A stretch of 11,270 nt of DNA from Rhizobiales bacterium UBA697 (GTDB lineage: Bacteria; Pseudomonadota; Alphaproteobacteria; Rhizobiales; Ancalomicrobiaceae), in contig DBMN01000085.1 of the NCBI GenBank assembly GCA_002298965.1, positions 1 through 11,270 on the forward strand, given 5' to 3'. Of the stretch, positions 1-5,735 are shown piece after piece; position 1 is the stretch's first letter; each line of letters opens with the position of its first letter. A program made the translations under genes and the position numbers. The notes beneath the pieces are model-generated. The model was given only the letters and a program-made list of their open reading frames with translations. It was not told the DNA's origin and searched no databases.

Positions 1-134
1 AGCGCCGGCAGGCCGCCGGCGACGAGGGCGCGGCCGAGGCCGAGGGCGCGTTCGGGATCGTCGATCACCAGAACCGGAATGACGGGGGCGAGCGCGAGAA
101 TCGCGTCGATGGCGGCGTCGCGGGCGGTGTTCAT
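1..134 (-). CDS. eda: KDPG/KHG aldolase Eda, N-terminal part (cut by window edge)
   Basis: Only the first 44 codons are present; the gene runs off the left edge of the window. The product reads MNTARDAAIDAILALAPVIP, continues with a VLVIDDPERAL-type stretch and reaches ALVAGGLPAL. This is the conserved opening of class I 2-keto-3-deoxy-6-phosphogluconate aldolase: the PVIPV strand, a helix, then the ALVAGG strand that leads into the LEVTLRT catalytic segment. The catalytic Glu and Lys lie outside the window. The start is supported by a GAGG Shine-Dalgarno about 5 nt upstream. Eda is a cytoplasmic trimer that cleaves KDPG into pyruvate and glyceraldehyde-3-phosphate. That is the last step of the pathway encoded by the upstream genes, which strongly supports the call. 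It lies 59 nt behind the SnoaL-like gene on the same strand. Confidence 0.85.
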   Translation of the reverse strand, partial: MNTARDAAIDAILALAPVIPVLVIDDPERALGLGRALVAGGLPA

Positions 135-159
135 GACGACCTCGGGGGTGAGAGGGCGA

Positions 160-181
160 GGACGGGCGTCGCCGCCCGTCC
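160..181 (-). terminator. Intercistronic hairpin between the SnoaL-like gene and eda
   Basis: There is a perfect 9-bp GC stem (160-168 pairing with 173-181). In the minus-strand transcript the loop reads GCGA, a GNRA tetraloop. No T-run follows, so intrinsic termination is uncertain; a 3'-end stabiliser or processing site within the operon is equally likely. The plus-strand core GACGGGCGTCGC also occurs in the hairpin at 825-847. Confidence 0.5.
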
Positions 182-193
182 CGAGGGCAGGGT

Positions 194-658
194 TCAGGAC
201 TTGAGCGGCGTCGACTGGCGGGCGATCAGGCGCCAGGCGCCCTTGTCGAGCTTCCAGACCTGCAGCACGCGGATATGGGCGGTCTTCACCGAGCCGTCGG
301 GCTGGCCGACGTCGGAATCGTAGGTGTGGCGGACGATGGCGTCGTCGCCGACCACGTCGACGATCTGGTCGGAGAAGGTCAGCGTCCTGATCGCGGTCGA
401 TCCGACCAGGGACTTGATCAGCGACGCCTTGGTGTCGACGTGGGCGTCGGAATGGACGTAGACGAGCCGGTCCGACAGCAGCGCGTCGAGGATCTCGGCC
501 TTGCCGCCGATCATCGCGTCGCGCAGCTTGGCGACGGTGGCGGCGACGTCGGCGGCCGGTTCGGCGGCACGGACGGCGGTCGCAGTCGCCGCGAGGCCGG
601 CGGCGGTGGCGGCGAGAGCGGCGAGGGCGCCGCGGCGGGTGCTGATCAGGTCGTTCAT
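194..658 (-). CDS. SnoaL/NTF2-like (DUF4440-type) protein with Tat-like signal peptide
   Basis: The 154-residue protein begins with a twin-arginine-like signal: STRRGAL at residues 6-12, then an Ala-rich hydrophobic stretch, and a likely cleavage after an AxA around residue 31. The mature ~120 residues have the pattern of a cone-shaped NTF2-like fold: an N-terminal helix (VAATVAKLRDAMIGGKAEIL), LLSDRLVYVHSDAHVDTKASL, a VGDDAIVRHTY strand and a C-terminal VLQVWKLDKGAWRLIARQ strand pair. That C-terminus is the hallmark of DUF4440/SnoaL_3 proteins. Such proteins bind small hydrophobic or sugar-like ligands or act as isomerases or cyclases; the substrate here cannot be read from sequence. An AGGAGAG ribosome site lies just upstream of the ATG. 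It is co-oriented with kduD (195 nt upstream) and eda (59 nt downstream), so a periplasmic accessory role in uronate use is possible but unproven. Confidence 0.75.
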   Translation of the reverse strand: MNDLISTRRGALAALAATAAGLAATATAVRAAEPAADVAATVAKLRDAMIGGKAEILDALLSDRLVYVHSDAHVDTKASLIKSLVGSTAIRTLTFSDQIVDVVGDDAIVRHTYDSDVGQPDGSVKTAHIRVLQVWKLDKGAWRLIARQSTPLKS

Positions 659-764
659 CTCTCTCTCCTGATGGCGACGGCTCGTGGCGGCCGTCTTCTT
701 GGCGTGCGCGATCGTTCTTCCGCGGGGGCGGGAGGGAACGGCATCGATGGACGGGGCGGGGGAG

Positions 765-847
765 GAGGGCCGCGCGGCCCTCGGTCCCGGACGGGGGCGC
801 CCCCCGGGGTCAGCGAGGGGCGGGGGGGACGGGCGTCGCCCGTCCCC
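765..847. repeat. Three consecutive GC palindromes in the kduD-SnoaL gene gap
   Basis: The 195-nt gap 659-853 contains a perfect 18-bp palindrome at 765-782 (GAGGGCCGCGCGGCCCTC), a 12-bp palindrome at 793-804 (GGGGGCGCCCCC) and a perfect 10-bp stem with a 3-nt loop at 825-847 (GGGGACGGGC, GTC, GCCCGTCCCC). The last begins 7 nt after the kduD stop in the minus-strand transcript, the position of a terminator or 3'-stabilising hairpin. No T-tract follows. The plus strand is also rich in short G-runs. The arrangement suggests partial uncoupling of the SnoaL/eda genes from the upstream kdu/kdg genes. Confidence 0.5.
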
Positions 848-853
848 GAAACA

Positions 854-1639
854 TCACGGCTGCTTGCCGATGTAGGCGAGGATGCCGCCGTCGACGTAGA
901 GGACGTGGCCGTTGACGAAGTCCGACGCCGACGAGGCGAGGAACACCGCCGGACCCTTGAGGTCGTCGGTGGTGCCCCAGCGGTTGGCCGGGGTCTTGGC
1001 GCGGATGAAGGCGTCGAACGGGTGGCCGGGCGTGCGGAGCGGCGCGGTCTGCGGCGTCTCGATGTAGCCGGGGCCGATGCCGTTGCACTGGATGCCGAAG
1101 GCGCCGTACTCGGAGGCGATGTTGCGGGTCAGCATCTTGAGGCCGCCCTTGGCGGCGGCATAGGCCGACACGGTCTCGCGGCCGAGCTCGCTCATCATCG
1201 AGCAGATGTTGATGATCTTGCCGGCGCCGCGCGCCATCATCGACGGGATCACCGCCTTGGCGACGATGAAGGGCGCCGTCAGGTCGACGTCGATCACCTG
1301 GCGGAACTCCGAGGCCTTCATCTCGTGCATCGGGATGCGCTTGATGATGCCGGCGTTGTTGACCAGCACGTCGACCGGACCGACCTCGGCGGCGATCCGG
1401 GCCACCATCGCCGTGACGCCGGCCTCGTCGGTGACGTCGCAGACGTAGCCGTGGGCCTTCAGGCCCGCCGCGGCATAGGCGGCGAGGCCCTTGTCGACGG
1501 CGTCCTGGTTCAGGTCGCAGAAGGTGATGGTGGCGCCGGCCTCGCCGAGCGCCGAGGCCAGCGCGAAGCCGATGCCGTAGGAGGCGCCGGTAACCAGCGC
1601 GACCTTGCCGGCGAGCGAGAAGGCGGAGGGAAGGGTCAT
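854..1639 (-). CDS. kduD: KduD-type SDR oxidoreductase (2-dehydro-3-deoxygluconate 5-dehydrogenase)
   Basis: This is a classical short-chain dehydrogenase of 261 residues. It has the Rossmann motif TGASYGIG at 17-24, NNAG at 94-97, and catalytic S147, Y160 and K164 (YAAAK), with a C-terminus GHVLYVDGGILAYIGKQP. The inner sequence (INICSMMSELGRETVSAY, then NGIGPGYIETPQTAPLR and HPFDAFIRAKTP) matches the subgroup usually annotated gluconate 5-dehydrogenase. That subgroup includes DhuD-like enzymes that reduce 3-deoxy-D-glycero-2,5-hexodiulosonate to 2-keto-3-deoxygluconate with NAD(P)H. Context decides for the KduD role: it follows kduI by 21 nt and shares a cluster with kdgT, kdgK and eda. A GAGGA ribosome site precedes the ATG. 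A true gluconate/5-ketogluconate activity cannot be excluded from sequence alone. Confidence 0.88.
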   Translation of the reverse strand: MTLPSAFSLAGKVALVTGASYGIGFALASALGEAGATITFCDLNQDAVDKGLAAYAAAGLKAHGYVCDVTDEAGVTAMVARIAAEVGPVDVLVNNAGIIKRIPMHEMKASEFRQVIDVDLTAPFIVAKAVIPSMMARGAGKIINICSMMSELGRETVSAYAAAKGGLKMLTRNIASEYGAFGIQCNGIGPGYIETPQTAPLRTPGHPFDAFIRAKTPANRWGTTDDLKGPAVFLASSASDFVNGHVLYVDGGILAYIGKQP

Positions 1640-1660
1640 GATCTCGTCCTCGTGTCGCGC

Positions 1661-2503
1661 TCAGCGCAGGTCGGGGGTGGCGACATGGTCCATGTCGTCG
1701 AAGGTCTGGTTCTCGCCGCCCATCGCCCAGATGAAGGCATAGGAACCGGTGCCGACGCCGGCGTGGATCGACCAGGACGGCGAGATCACCGCATCGCCCT
1801 CGCGCACCACGATGTGGCGGGTCTCGGTCGGCTCGCCCATCATGTGGAAGACCACCTGGCCCTCGGGAATGTCGAAATAGGTGTAGATCTCCATCCGCCG
1901 CTCGTGGGTGTGGGCGGGCATGGTGTTCCAGACCGAGCCGGGATCGAGCACGGTCAGGCCCATCGACAGCTGGCAGGTGTCGAGCACGTCGGGGTGGATG
2001 AACTGGTTGATGACGCGCTTGTTGGCGGTCTCGACCGCGCCGAGCGGCTTCTTCTTCGCGCCCGAGATCGGGATGAAGGTGGTCTTCGCCCGGCGATGGG
2101 CCGGCGCCGAGACCATGTAGAACTTCGCGGGCTTTCCGCCGTCCTTCGAGGAGAAGGCGACCGAGCGCGAGCCCTGCGCGACGTAGAGACAGTCGCCGCG
2201 GGTCAGTTCGAAGGTCTCGTCGTCGACATGGACGACGCCGTCGCCGCCGAGGTTGAAGAGGCCGAGTTCGCGGCGCTCGAGCACGAAGGTCGTGCCGAAG
2301 TTCTTCATCACGTCGATGCCGCGGTCGAGCGGCACGGCGCTCGTCACCGGCATGCAGCCGAAGATCACCATGCGGTCGACGTGGGAATAGACCGCGACGA
2401 CCTCGTCGGGGCGATAGAGGTTCTCGACCAGGAACTCCCTGCGGATCTCTTCGGTGGTCCAGCGCTTGAAGTCGCGCTGGTTGGCGGAATAGCGGATGTC
2501 CAT
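1661..2503 (-). CDS. kduI: 5-dehydro-4-deoxy-D-glucuronate isomerase KduI
   Basis: The 280-residue length matches the KduI family (about 278). KduI is a cupin-fold cytoplasmic metalloenzyme that isomerises 5-keto-4-deoxyuronate, released by pectate, alginate or glycosaminoglycan lyases, to 3-deoxy-D-glycero-2,5-hexodiulosonate. The C-terminal cupin shows H198, H200, E205 (in MPAHTHERRMEIYTYFD) and H247 (SWSIHAGVG). These equal the four zinc ligands of the E. coli enzyme shifted by two positions. The N-terminus MDIRYSANQRDFKRWTTEEI and the segments FGCMPVTS and GRGDCLYV-like GDCLYVAQGS are also family-typical. The start has a GGAG site 8 nt upstream. The product is the substrate of the adjoining KduD, 21 nt downstream. 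The cluster therefore holds a genuine KduI rather than the DhuI isomerase that often pairs with this type of dehydrogenase. Confidence 0.95.
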   Translation of the reverse strand: MDIRYSANQRDFKRWTTEEIRREFLVENLYRPDEVVAVYSHVDRMVIFGCMPVTSAVPLDRGIDVMKNFGTTFVLERRELGLFNLGGDGVVHVDDETFELTRGDCLYVAQGSRSVAFSSKDGGKPAKFYMVSAPAHRRAKTTFIPISGAKKKPLGAVETANKRVINQFIHPDVLDTCQLSMGLTVLDPGSVWNTMPAHTHERRMEIYTYFDIPEGQVVFHMMGEPTETRHIVVREGDAVISPSWSIHAGVGTGSYAFIWAMGGENQTFDDMDHVATPDLR

Positions 2504-2562
2504 GGCGTTTCTCCGATCCGCCGCGTCGGGAGCGGGCGGATCCTGTTCGGGGGATTTGCGCG

Positions 2563-3024
2563 TCAGGCGCGGATCTTGACGACGACCTTGCGCACCGGGG
2601 CCGAGGCGCCGGCGGCGCAGCCGGGACGGTGGACGTCCCAGGGGAAGAAGACGGCGTAGGAGCCGGCCTCGACGAGGCAGTCGGTCTCGCCGGCAGGGGC
2701 CGCGTAGAAGCGCACGTCGCGATCGGCGAAGGCGTCTTCGGAGATCGTGCCGGCTCCGTCGAGCGGCGCCCAGCCGATCAGTTCGCGGCCGGAGGCGACG
2801 TACTGGATGTCGATGTAGCGGGCGTGGGATTCGGCCCGGCGTTCGGCCTTGGGGGCGCTGGCATAGTCCTGGACCAGCGCGAAGAGACGGTCGCCGTCGA
2901 TGTCGATGCGGCCGGGGGCGGCCTTTTCGAAGTCCGTCGCGGCGAGGAAGCGCAGGCCCTCGAGCACGGCGGCGGGAATGGTCGCGGCCTCGGCGTCGAG
3001 ATGGGCGAGACGGGAGAGGATCAT
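2563..3024 (-). CDS. YhcH/YjgK/YiaL (DUF386) family cupin-like protein
   Basis: A 153-residue protein of the DUF386 family, named after E. coli YhcH, YjgK and YiaL and related to the EbgC beta subunit of evolved beta-galactosidase. The expected landmarks are an acidic-basic start with ALVQDY at 49-54, the signature ESHARYIDIQYVASGRE (E65, H67, D72, likely metal or substrate ligands), GAGxxSEDAFADRD and the C-terminal strand YAVFFPWDVHRPG with H132. Members form a small beta-sandwich related to cupins and recur in sialic acid, uronate and alginate catabolic clusters. An epimerase or anomerase-like role on acidic sugars is suspected but not established. It sits 59 nt before kduI and 112 nt after kdgT, so it is probably co-expressed. 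A GGAGG site lies 9 nt before the ATG. Confidence 0.88.
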   Translation of the reverse strand: MILSRLAHLDAEAATIPAAVLEGLRFLAATDFEKAAPGRIDIDGDRLFALVQDYASAPKAERRAESHARYIDIQYVASGRELIGWAPLDGAGTISEDAFADRDVRFYAAPAGETDCLVEAGSYAVFFPWDVHRPGCAAGASAPVRKVVVKIRA

Positions 3025-3076
3025 GATTTCGGCCTCCGGGGAGGGCGGCCGCGGACGGCCGGGTGTTCGGGGGTGG

Positions 3077-3100
3077 AACGGTCGCCCGGGGGCGACCGTT
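3077..3100 (-). terminator. Perfect intercistronic hairpin between kdgT and the YhcH-family gene
   Basis: AACGGTCGCC (3077-3086) pairs perfectly with GGCGACCGTT (3091-3100) around a 4-nt loop (CGGG on the plus strand, CCCG in the transcript). It lies inside the 112-nt gap 3025-3136, 37 nt after the kdgT stop. No T-tract follows. It may attenuate transcription or stabilise the kdgT end of the message, so that permease and enzymes are made in different amounts. Confidence 0.5.
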
Positions 3101-3136
3101 CGGGATGCGCGCCGGGGGCGACGGCGCGGGTCTCGA

Positions 3137-4117
3137 TCACTCCGCCGGGGCGGGGGCCGCGGCTTCCGTCGGCTTGGCGAAGCGCTTCGACCAGATGCCG
3201 GTCAGGATCGGCACGAGGATCGCGGTGATCAGGCAGGAGGCGGCGACCAGCGAGGTGGCGGCGGCGGCGGCCGGTTTGAAGGCCGGGACCATCTCGGCGA
3301 TGATCACCGGGTTGGCGACCGCGGCGCCGGCGGTGGAGGAGGCCGCGAGGCCGGCCGCACCGTTGCCGCCGCCGATCAGCTTGTCGGCGAGGATCAGCGG
3401 GATGCCGGTGATGACGATCACCAGGACGCCGAGCATGACGCCGCCGAGGCCGGTCTTGAGGATGACGGCGAGATCGATGCCGTTGCCCAGCGCGAAGCCG
3501 AAGAACGGGATCAGCGTGTGGACGGCCTTGCCGAAGAACTCGCGCAGGTCCTGGTCGAGGTTGCCGAGCACGAAGCCGAGCAGGAAGGGCAGCACGGCGC
3601 CGACGAAGAGGCGCGGCTCGAAAGTGGCGACGCCGGCGGCGCCGAGGATCAGCATCGAGACCAGCGGGCCGGACTCGACCGACATCAGGACGAAGGCGGA
3701 AGCCTCTTCCTTCGAGCCGTACTGCTGCATGATCGCGGCGTAGAGACCGCCGTTGGTCATGTCCATGGCGGCGCAGATGGCGAGCGCCGAGAAGCCGAGG
3801 AAGAGGCCCGACTGGATGCCTTCGACCGGCAGGAACTTCGCCGCGATCACGGTCGCCACCCAGGCGACGAGGATCTTGGTGATCACCAGCGTGCCGGACT
3901 TGCGCAGCACCGTGCCGGTGGCGCGCAGATCGATCGTCGCACCCATGCAGAAGAACCACACGGCGAGGATCGGCACGGTGCCGGTGATCAGGCCGTTGGT
4001 GAAGGAGCCGAAGAACTTGCCGGCTTCGGGCGAGAAGGTCTTGCACAGCGCTCCGAGCAGGAGCGGTACCAACATGAGGCCGCCGGGGATGCGGTCGATC
4101 GCTTTCTTGATCTGCAT
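3137..4117 (-). CDS. kdgT: 2-keto-3-deoxygluconate permease KdgT
   Basis: A 326-residue inner-membrane protein with about ten hydrophobic segments. It closely follows the E. coli KdgT sequence throughout: MQIKKAIDRIPGGLMLVPLL at the start, then TGTVPILAVWFFCMGA, AAMDMTNGGLYAAIMQQYG, FVLMSVESGPL, ALGNGIDL, GIPLILADKLIGGGNG, SSTAGAAVANPVIIAEMVPA and ILVPILTGIWSKR near the end. KdgT is the proton-coupled importer of 2-keto-3-deoxygluconate (KDGT transporter family). The tail is Ala/Pro/Glu-rich and not conserved. A GGAGGA site 7 nt before the ATG supports the start. It lies 99 nt downstream of kdgK and heads the uptake-plus-isomerisation part of the cluster. The close match to the enterobacterial protein suggests a conserved substrate; it could also accept related deoxy-keto acids. 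Confidence 0.95.
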   Translation of the reverse strand: MQIKKAIDRIPGGLMLVPLLLGALCKTFSPEAGKFFGSFTNGLITGTVPILAVWFFCMGATIDLRATGTVLRKSGTLVITKILVAWVATVIAAKFLPVEGIQSGLFLGFSALAICAAMDMTNGGLYAAIMQQYGSKEEASAFVLMSVESGPLVSMLILGAAGVATFEPRLFVGAVLPFLLGFVLGNLDQDLREFFGKAVHTLIPFFGFALGNGIDLAVILKTGLGGVMLGVLVIVITGIPLILADKLIGGGNGAAGLAASSTAGAAVANPVIIAEMVPAFKPAAAAATSLVAASCLITAILVPILTGIWSKRFAKPTEAAAPAPAE

Positions 4118-4216
4118 GGTGTGGTCCTCCGAGATACGGTCGTCTTTGTCTTTCGGTCTTCTTGCGCCGGGACGACGGAGGTCGCCGCGGCCGATGATCT
4201 TCGACGACGGGAACGG

Positions 4217-5167
4217 TCAGGCGAGGTCGGCGAAGACGCGCGGCGTCTCGGCCTCGGGAATGATGGCGCCGCGGTGGCGCACGACGGCGGCGGCGACGAC
4301 ATGGGCGCGCCGCGCCGCTTCCGCCGGCTCGAGCCCGAGGGCGCGGCCGAGCAGCCAGGCGGCGGAGAAGCTGTCGCCGGCGGCGGTGGTGTCGACCACG
4401 GCGACGTCGGGCACGCCGGGGACGAGTTCCGACACGACGCCGCGCACGACGAGGCAGGGGGCGGCGCCGTCCTTGACGACGACCTCCGGGGAACCGGCGA
4501 CGCCGAAGCGCAGGATCGCCGCCTCGTGGGTCTGGTCGAGGCCGAGCACGGCCAGTTCCTCGATCGTCATCAGCACGTAGCGGGCGACGGCGATGACGCG
4601 CTCGTAGACGGCGCGGGCCTCTTCGGGAGACCCCCACAGGATCGGACGCCAGTTGCAGTCGAAGGCGATCGCCGTGCCGGCGGCGGCGAGCGTCTCCAGC
4701 CGGGCGAGCAGGCGCTCGCGGCTGGCGGGCTTCAGCACGGCGAGGGAGATGCCGCTGACATAGACCATGTCGAAGCCGCCGAGCGCTTCGAGCATCTCGT
4801 CCGAGCCCTCGGTCTCGAAACACTCGCGCACGGCCGCTTCGCCGCGCCAGTAGAAGAAGCGGCGCTCGCCTTTCGCATCGGTGCGGATGGCATAGAGGCC
4901 GGGGCGGCGGCCGGGGCGGCGCAGCACGTGACCGTCGCCGACGCCGTTCGCGCGCCAGAAGGCGGCCATCTCGTCGGAGAAGGGATCGTCGCCGATGGCG
5001 GTGACGTAGTCGACGGCGACGCCGTGGTCGCGGCCGAGGCGGGCGACATAGGCGGCGGTGTTGAACGTGTCGCCGCCGAAGGTCTGGGTGATCGTGCCGT
5101 CGGGCCGCGTCTGCAGCTCGACCATGCATTCACCCATCGCGACGAATCGGAACGGGGCTTTCGGCAT
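4217..5167 (-). CDS. kdgK: 2-keto-3-deoxygluconate kinase (PfkB family)
   Basis: A 316-residue PfkB/ribokinase-family sugar kinase. It shows the N-terminal MGECMVEL strand at 11-18, signature 1 at 31-45 (GGDTFNTAAYVARLG), the FDCNWRPILW segment at 169-178 and signature 2 with the anion hole and catalytic base at 259-270 (DTTAAGDSFSAA, D265 as base). The DCNWRP and FYWRGEAAV segments are typical of KDG kinases, which phosphorylate 2-keto-3-deoxygluconate to KDPG using ATP. I place the start at 5167: a GGGAG site lies about 7 nt upstream and the family begins here. The reading frame is open for 58 further codons to 5341, but that extension is unlike the family and covers the AT-rich control region. 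It is the first gene of the minus-strand cluster, divergent from the GntR regulator. Confidence 0.92.
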   Translation of the reverse strand: MPKAPFRFVAMGECMVELQTRPDGTITQTFGGDTFNTAAYVARLGRDHGVAVDYVTAIGDDPFSDEMAAFWRANGVGDGHVLRRPGRRPGLYAIRTDAKGERRFFYWRGEAAVRECFETEGSDEMLEALGGFDMVYVSGISLAVLKPASRERLLARLETLAAAGTAIAFDCNWRPILWGSPEEARAVYERVIAVARYVLMTIEELAVLGLDQTHEAAILRFGVAGSPEVVVKDGAAPCLVVRGVVSELVPGVPDVAVVDTTAAGDSFSAAWLLGRALGLEPAEAARRAHVVAAAVVRHRGAIIPEAETPRVFADLA

Positions 5168-5285
5168 CGTCTTCTCCCCGGCGTCGGGCGCCGTGCTGGC
5201 CGTCGGGGCGAGCAGTCTCGCATCGAAAGAGGCTCTCGGCCTCCCGATTCGCTCCGCCCGCGGCGTCGTCTTCTTGGTGATCGAG

Positions 5286-5314
5286 TATCTACACCTCGCC
5301 ATATCGAACAACAA
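5286..5314 (-). promoter_or_regulatory. Candidate sigma-70 promoter for the kdgK operon
   Basis: On the minus strand TTGTTG (5314-5309) is followed after 17 nt by TAGATA (5291-5286). Transcription would start near 5279, giving a leader of about 110 nt before kdgK. The -35 match is fair and the -10 match weak; it is plausible mainly because it lies in the AT-rich patch directly upstream of the gene. Confidence 0.3.
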
Positions 5315-5445
5315 TACGTGAATACGCAGTCGAAATAACAAATATCGTCTATTCTATTGTGCATGGCACGCAATACGTCGTTTTCGACGGTGCCGGGAAC
5401 GTCCCATCGTGGACGCCGTGAAGCATAGATCGATCGGATCGTATT

Positions 5446-5474
5446 TCTATAGGTCTTGTATATCAGATATACAA
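5446..5474 (-). promoter_or_regulatory. Alternative operator-overlapping promoter facing kdgK
   Basis: On the minus strand TTGTAT (5474-5469) and TATAGA (5451-5446) are separated by 17 nt. The inverted-repeat operator covers the -35 and most of the spacer, a classic arrangement for repression. It would give a long leader of about 270 nt before kdgK. The hexamers are only moderate matches, so this competes with the candidate at 5286-5314. Confidence 0.3.
5456..5474. promoter_or_regulatory. Perfect 19-bp inverted repeat, probable GntR-family operator
   Basis: TTGTATATCAGATATACAA consists of two exact 9-bp arms around a central A. Its TTGTAT...ATACAA layout with short dyad symmetry resembles operators of FadR/UxuR-type (GntR, FCD) regulators, which are often T-N-G-T...A-C-N-A palindromes. 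It lies in the intergenic region between kdgK and a GntR/FCD regulator gene, inside an AT-rich island of a GC-rich genome. That combination makes chance occurrence unlikely. I saw no second full copy in the window. Confidence 0.7.
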
Positions 5475-5630
5475 TTCAGACGGCGCGGTGTTTCGGTCGG
5501 GCGGAACGCGACGACGGCGGGGCTCGTGCCCGTGATCGCCGCGGATCTGTCGCCGCCCGGCGGCGCTCGGCGGATCGACCTCCGGGCAACGGCTCACGCC
5601 CCTGCCGGAAGGCGTCTCGCCTGCGGTAGC

Positions 5631-5720
5631 CGGCCCCCCGCGGGGCCGTGCGGACTTGGCCGGCCGGGCGGCGATGCTGTAATCAGGCGGGAAAGTATCT
5701 TCACCGAGCCCCGACGGGGC
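5631..5720 (+). other. Structured leader hairpins upstream of the GntR gene
   Basis: Two strong stems occur here: CGGCCCC/GGGGCCG (5631-5637 with 5642-5648) and GCCCC/GGGGC (5708-5712 with 5716-5720, 3-nt loop). The second ends 15 nt before the chosen start codon and could influence ribosome access. I could not match the region to any riboswitch class I know. Confidence 0.35.
5656..5683 (+). promoter_or_regulatory. Candidate promoter of the GntR regulator
   Basis: TTGGCC (5656-5661) is followed after 16 nt by TGTAAT (5678-5683), a 5-of-6 match to the -10 consensus. The start site would be near 5690, about 45 nt before the ATG at 5736. If correct, the operator at 5456-5474 lies some 200 bp upstream of this promoter and so mainly serves the divergent kdgK operon. 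Confidence 0.4.
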
Positions 5721-5735
5721 GGCAGGCGGATCTCG

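Larger units (their letters stand above)
5168..5735. other. Divergent control region between kdgK and the GntR regulator
   Basis: This 568-bp stretch holds no credible gene. The part from about 5280 to 5480 is strikingly AT-rich for this genome and carries an inverted-repeat operator and candidate kdgK-facing promoters. The part from about 5485 to 5735 is again GC-rich and strongly structured: nested stems at 5590-5632 (CGGCT/AGCCG outside, AGGCG/CGCCT inside) and hairpins at 5631-5648 and 5708-5720. The regulator frame stays open back to 5409, but that extension has no family resemblance. Confidence 0.6.

Noticed and set aside
724..828. G-quadruplex candidate on the plus strand
   Set aside because: The G-runs of three or more are not grouped as four with short loops; runs are interrupted by a 16-17 nt stretch, and GC palindromes compete.
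275..2659. Very long plus-strand open frame (794 codons) across the SnoaL, kduD and kduI genes
   Set aside because: The translation is Asp/Arg/Gly/Val-rich with no domain; it is the antisense shadow of real minus-strand genes in GC-rich DNA.
3021..5129. Minus-strand 702-codon frame overlapping kdgT and kdgK out of phase
   Set aside because: It is Arg/Pro-rich frame-shift shadow sequence with no recognisable motif, while the other frame gives textbook KdgT and KdgK.
2900..5338. Second long plus-strand open frame (812 codons) across kdgT and kdgK
   Set aside because: It has the same biased composition and lies opposite two clearly recognisable genes; no ribosome site or family match.
5168..5341. 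58-codon N-terminal extension of kdgK
   Set aside because: It has no family resemblance, lies over the AT-rich control region, and a good ribosome site precedes the ATG at 5167.
5700..5725. Possible guanidine-II (mini-ykkC) style hairpin with an ACGG loop
   Set aside because: ACGG occurs in the GCCCCGACGGGGC hairpin, but it is not the closed tetraloop, and the required second copy is absent.
5409..5735. 109-codon N-terminal extension of the GntR regulator
   Set aside because: The extension is unlike GntR proteins, which begin close to the winged helix, and a candidate promoter lies inside it.
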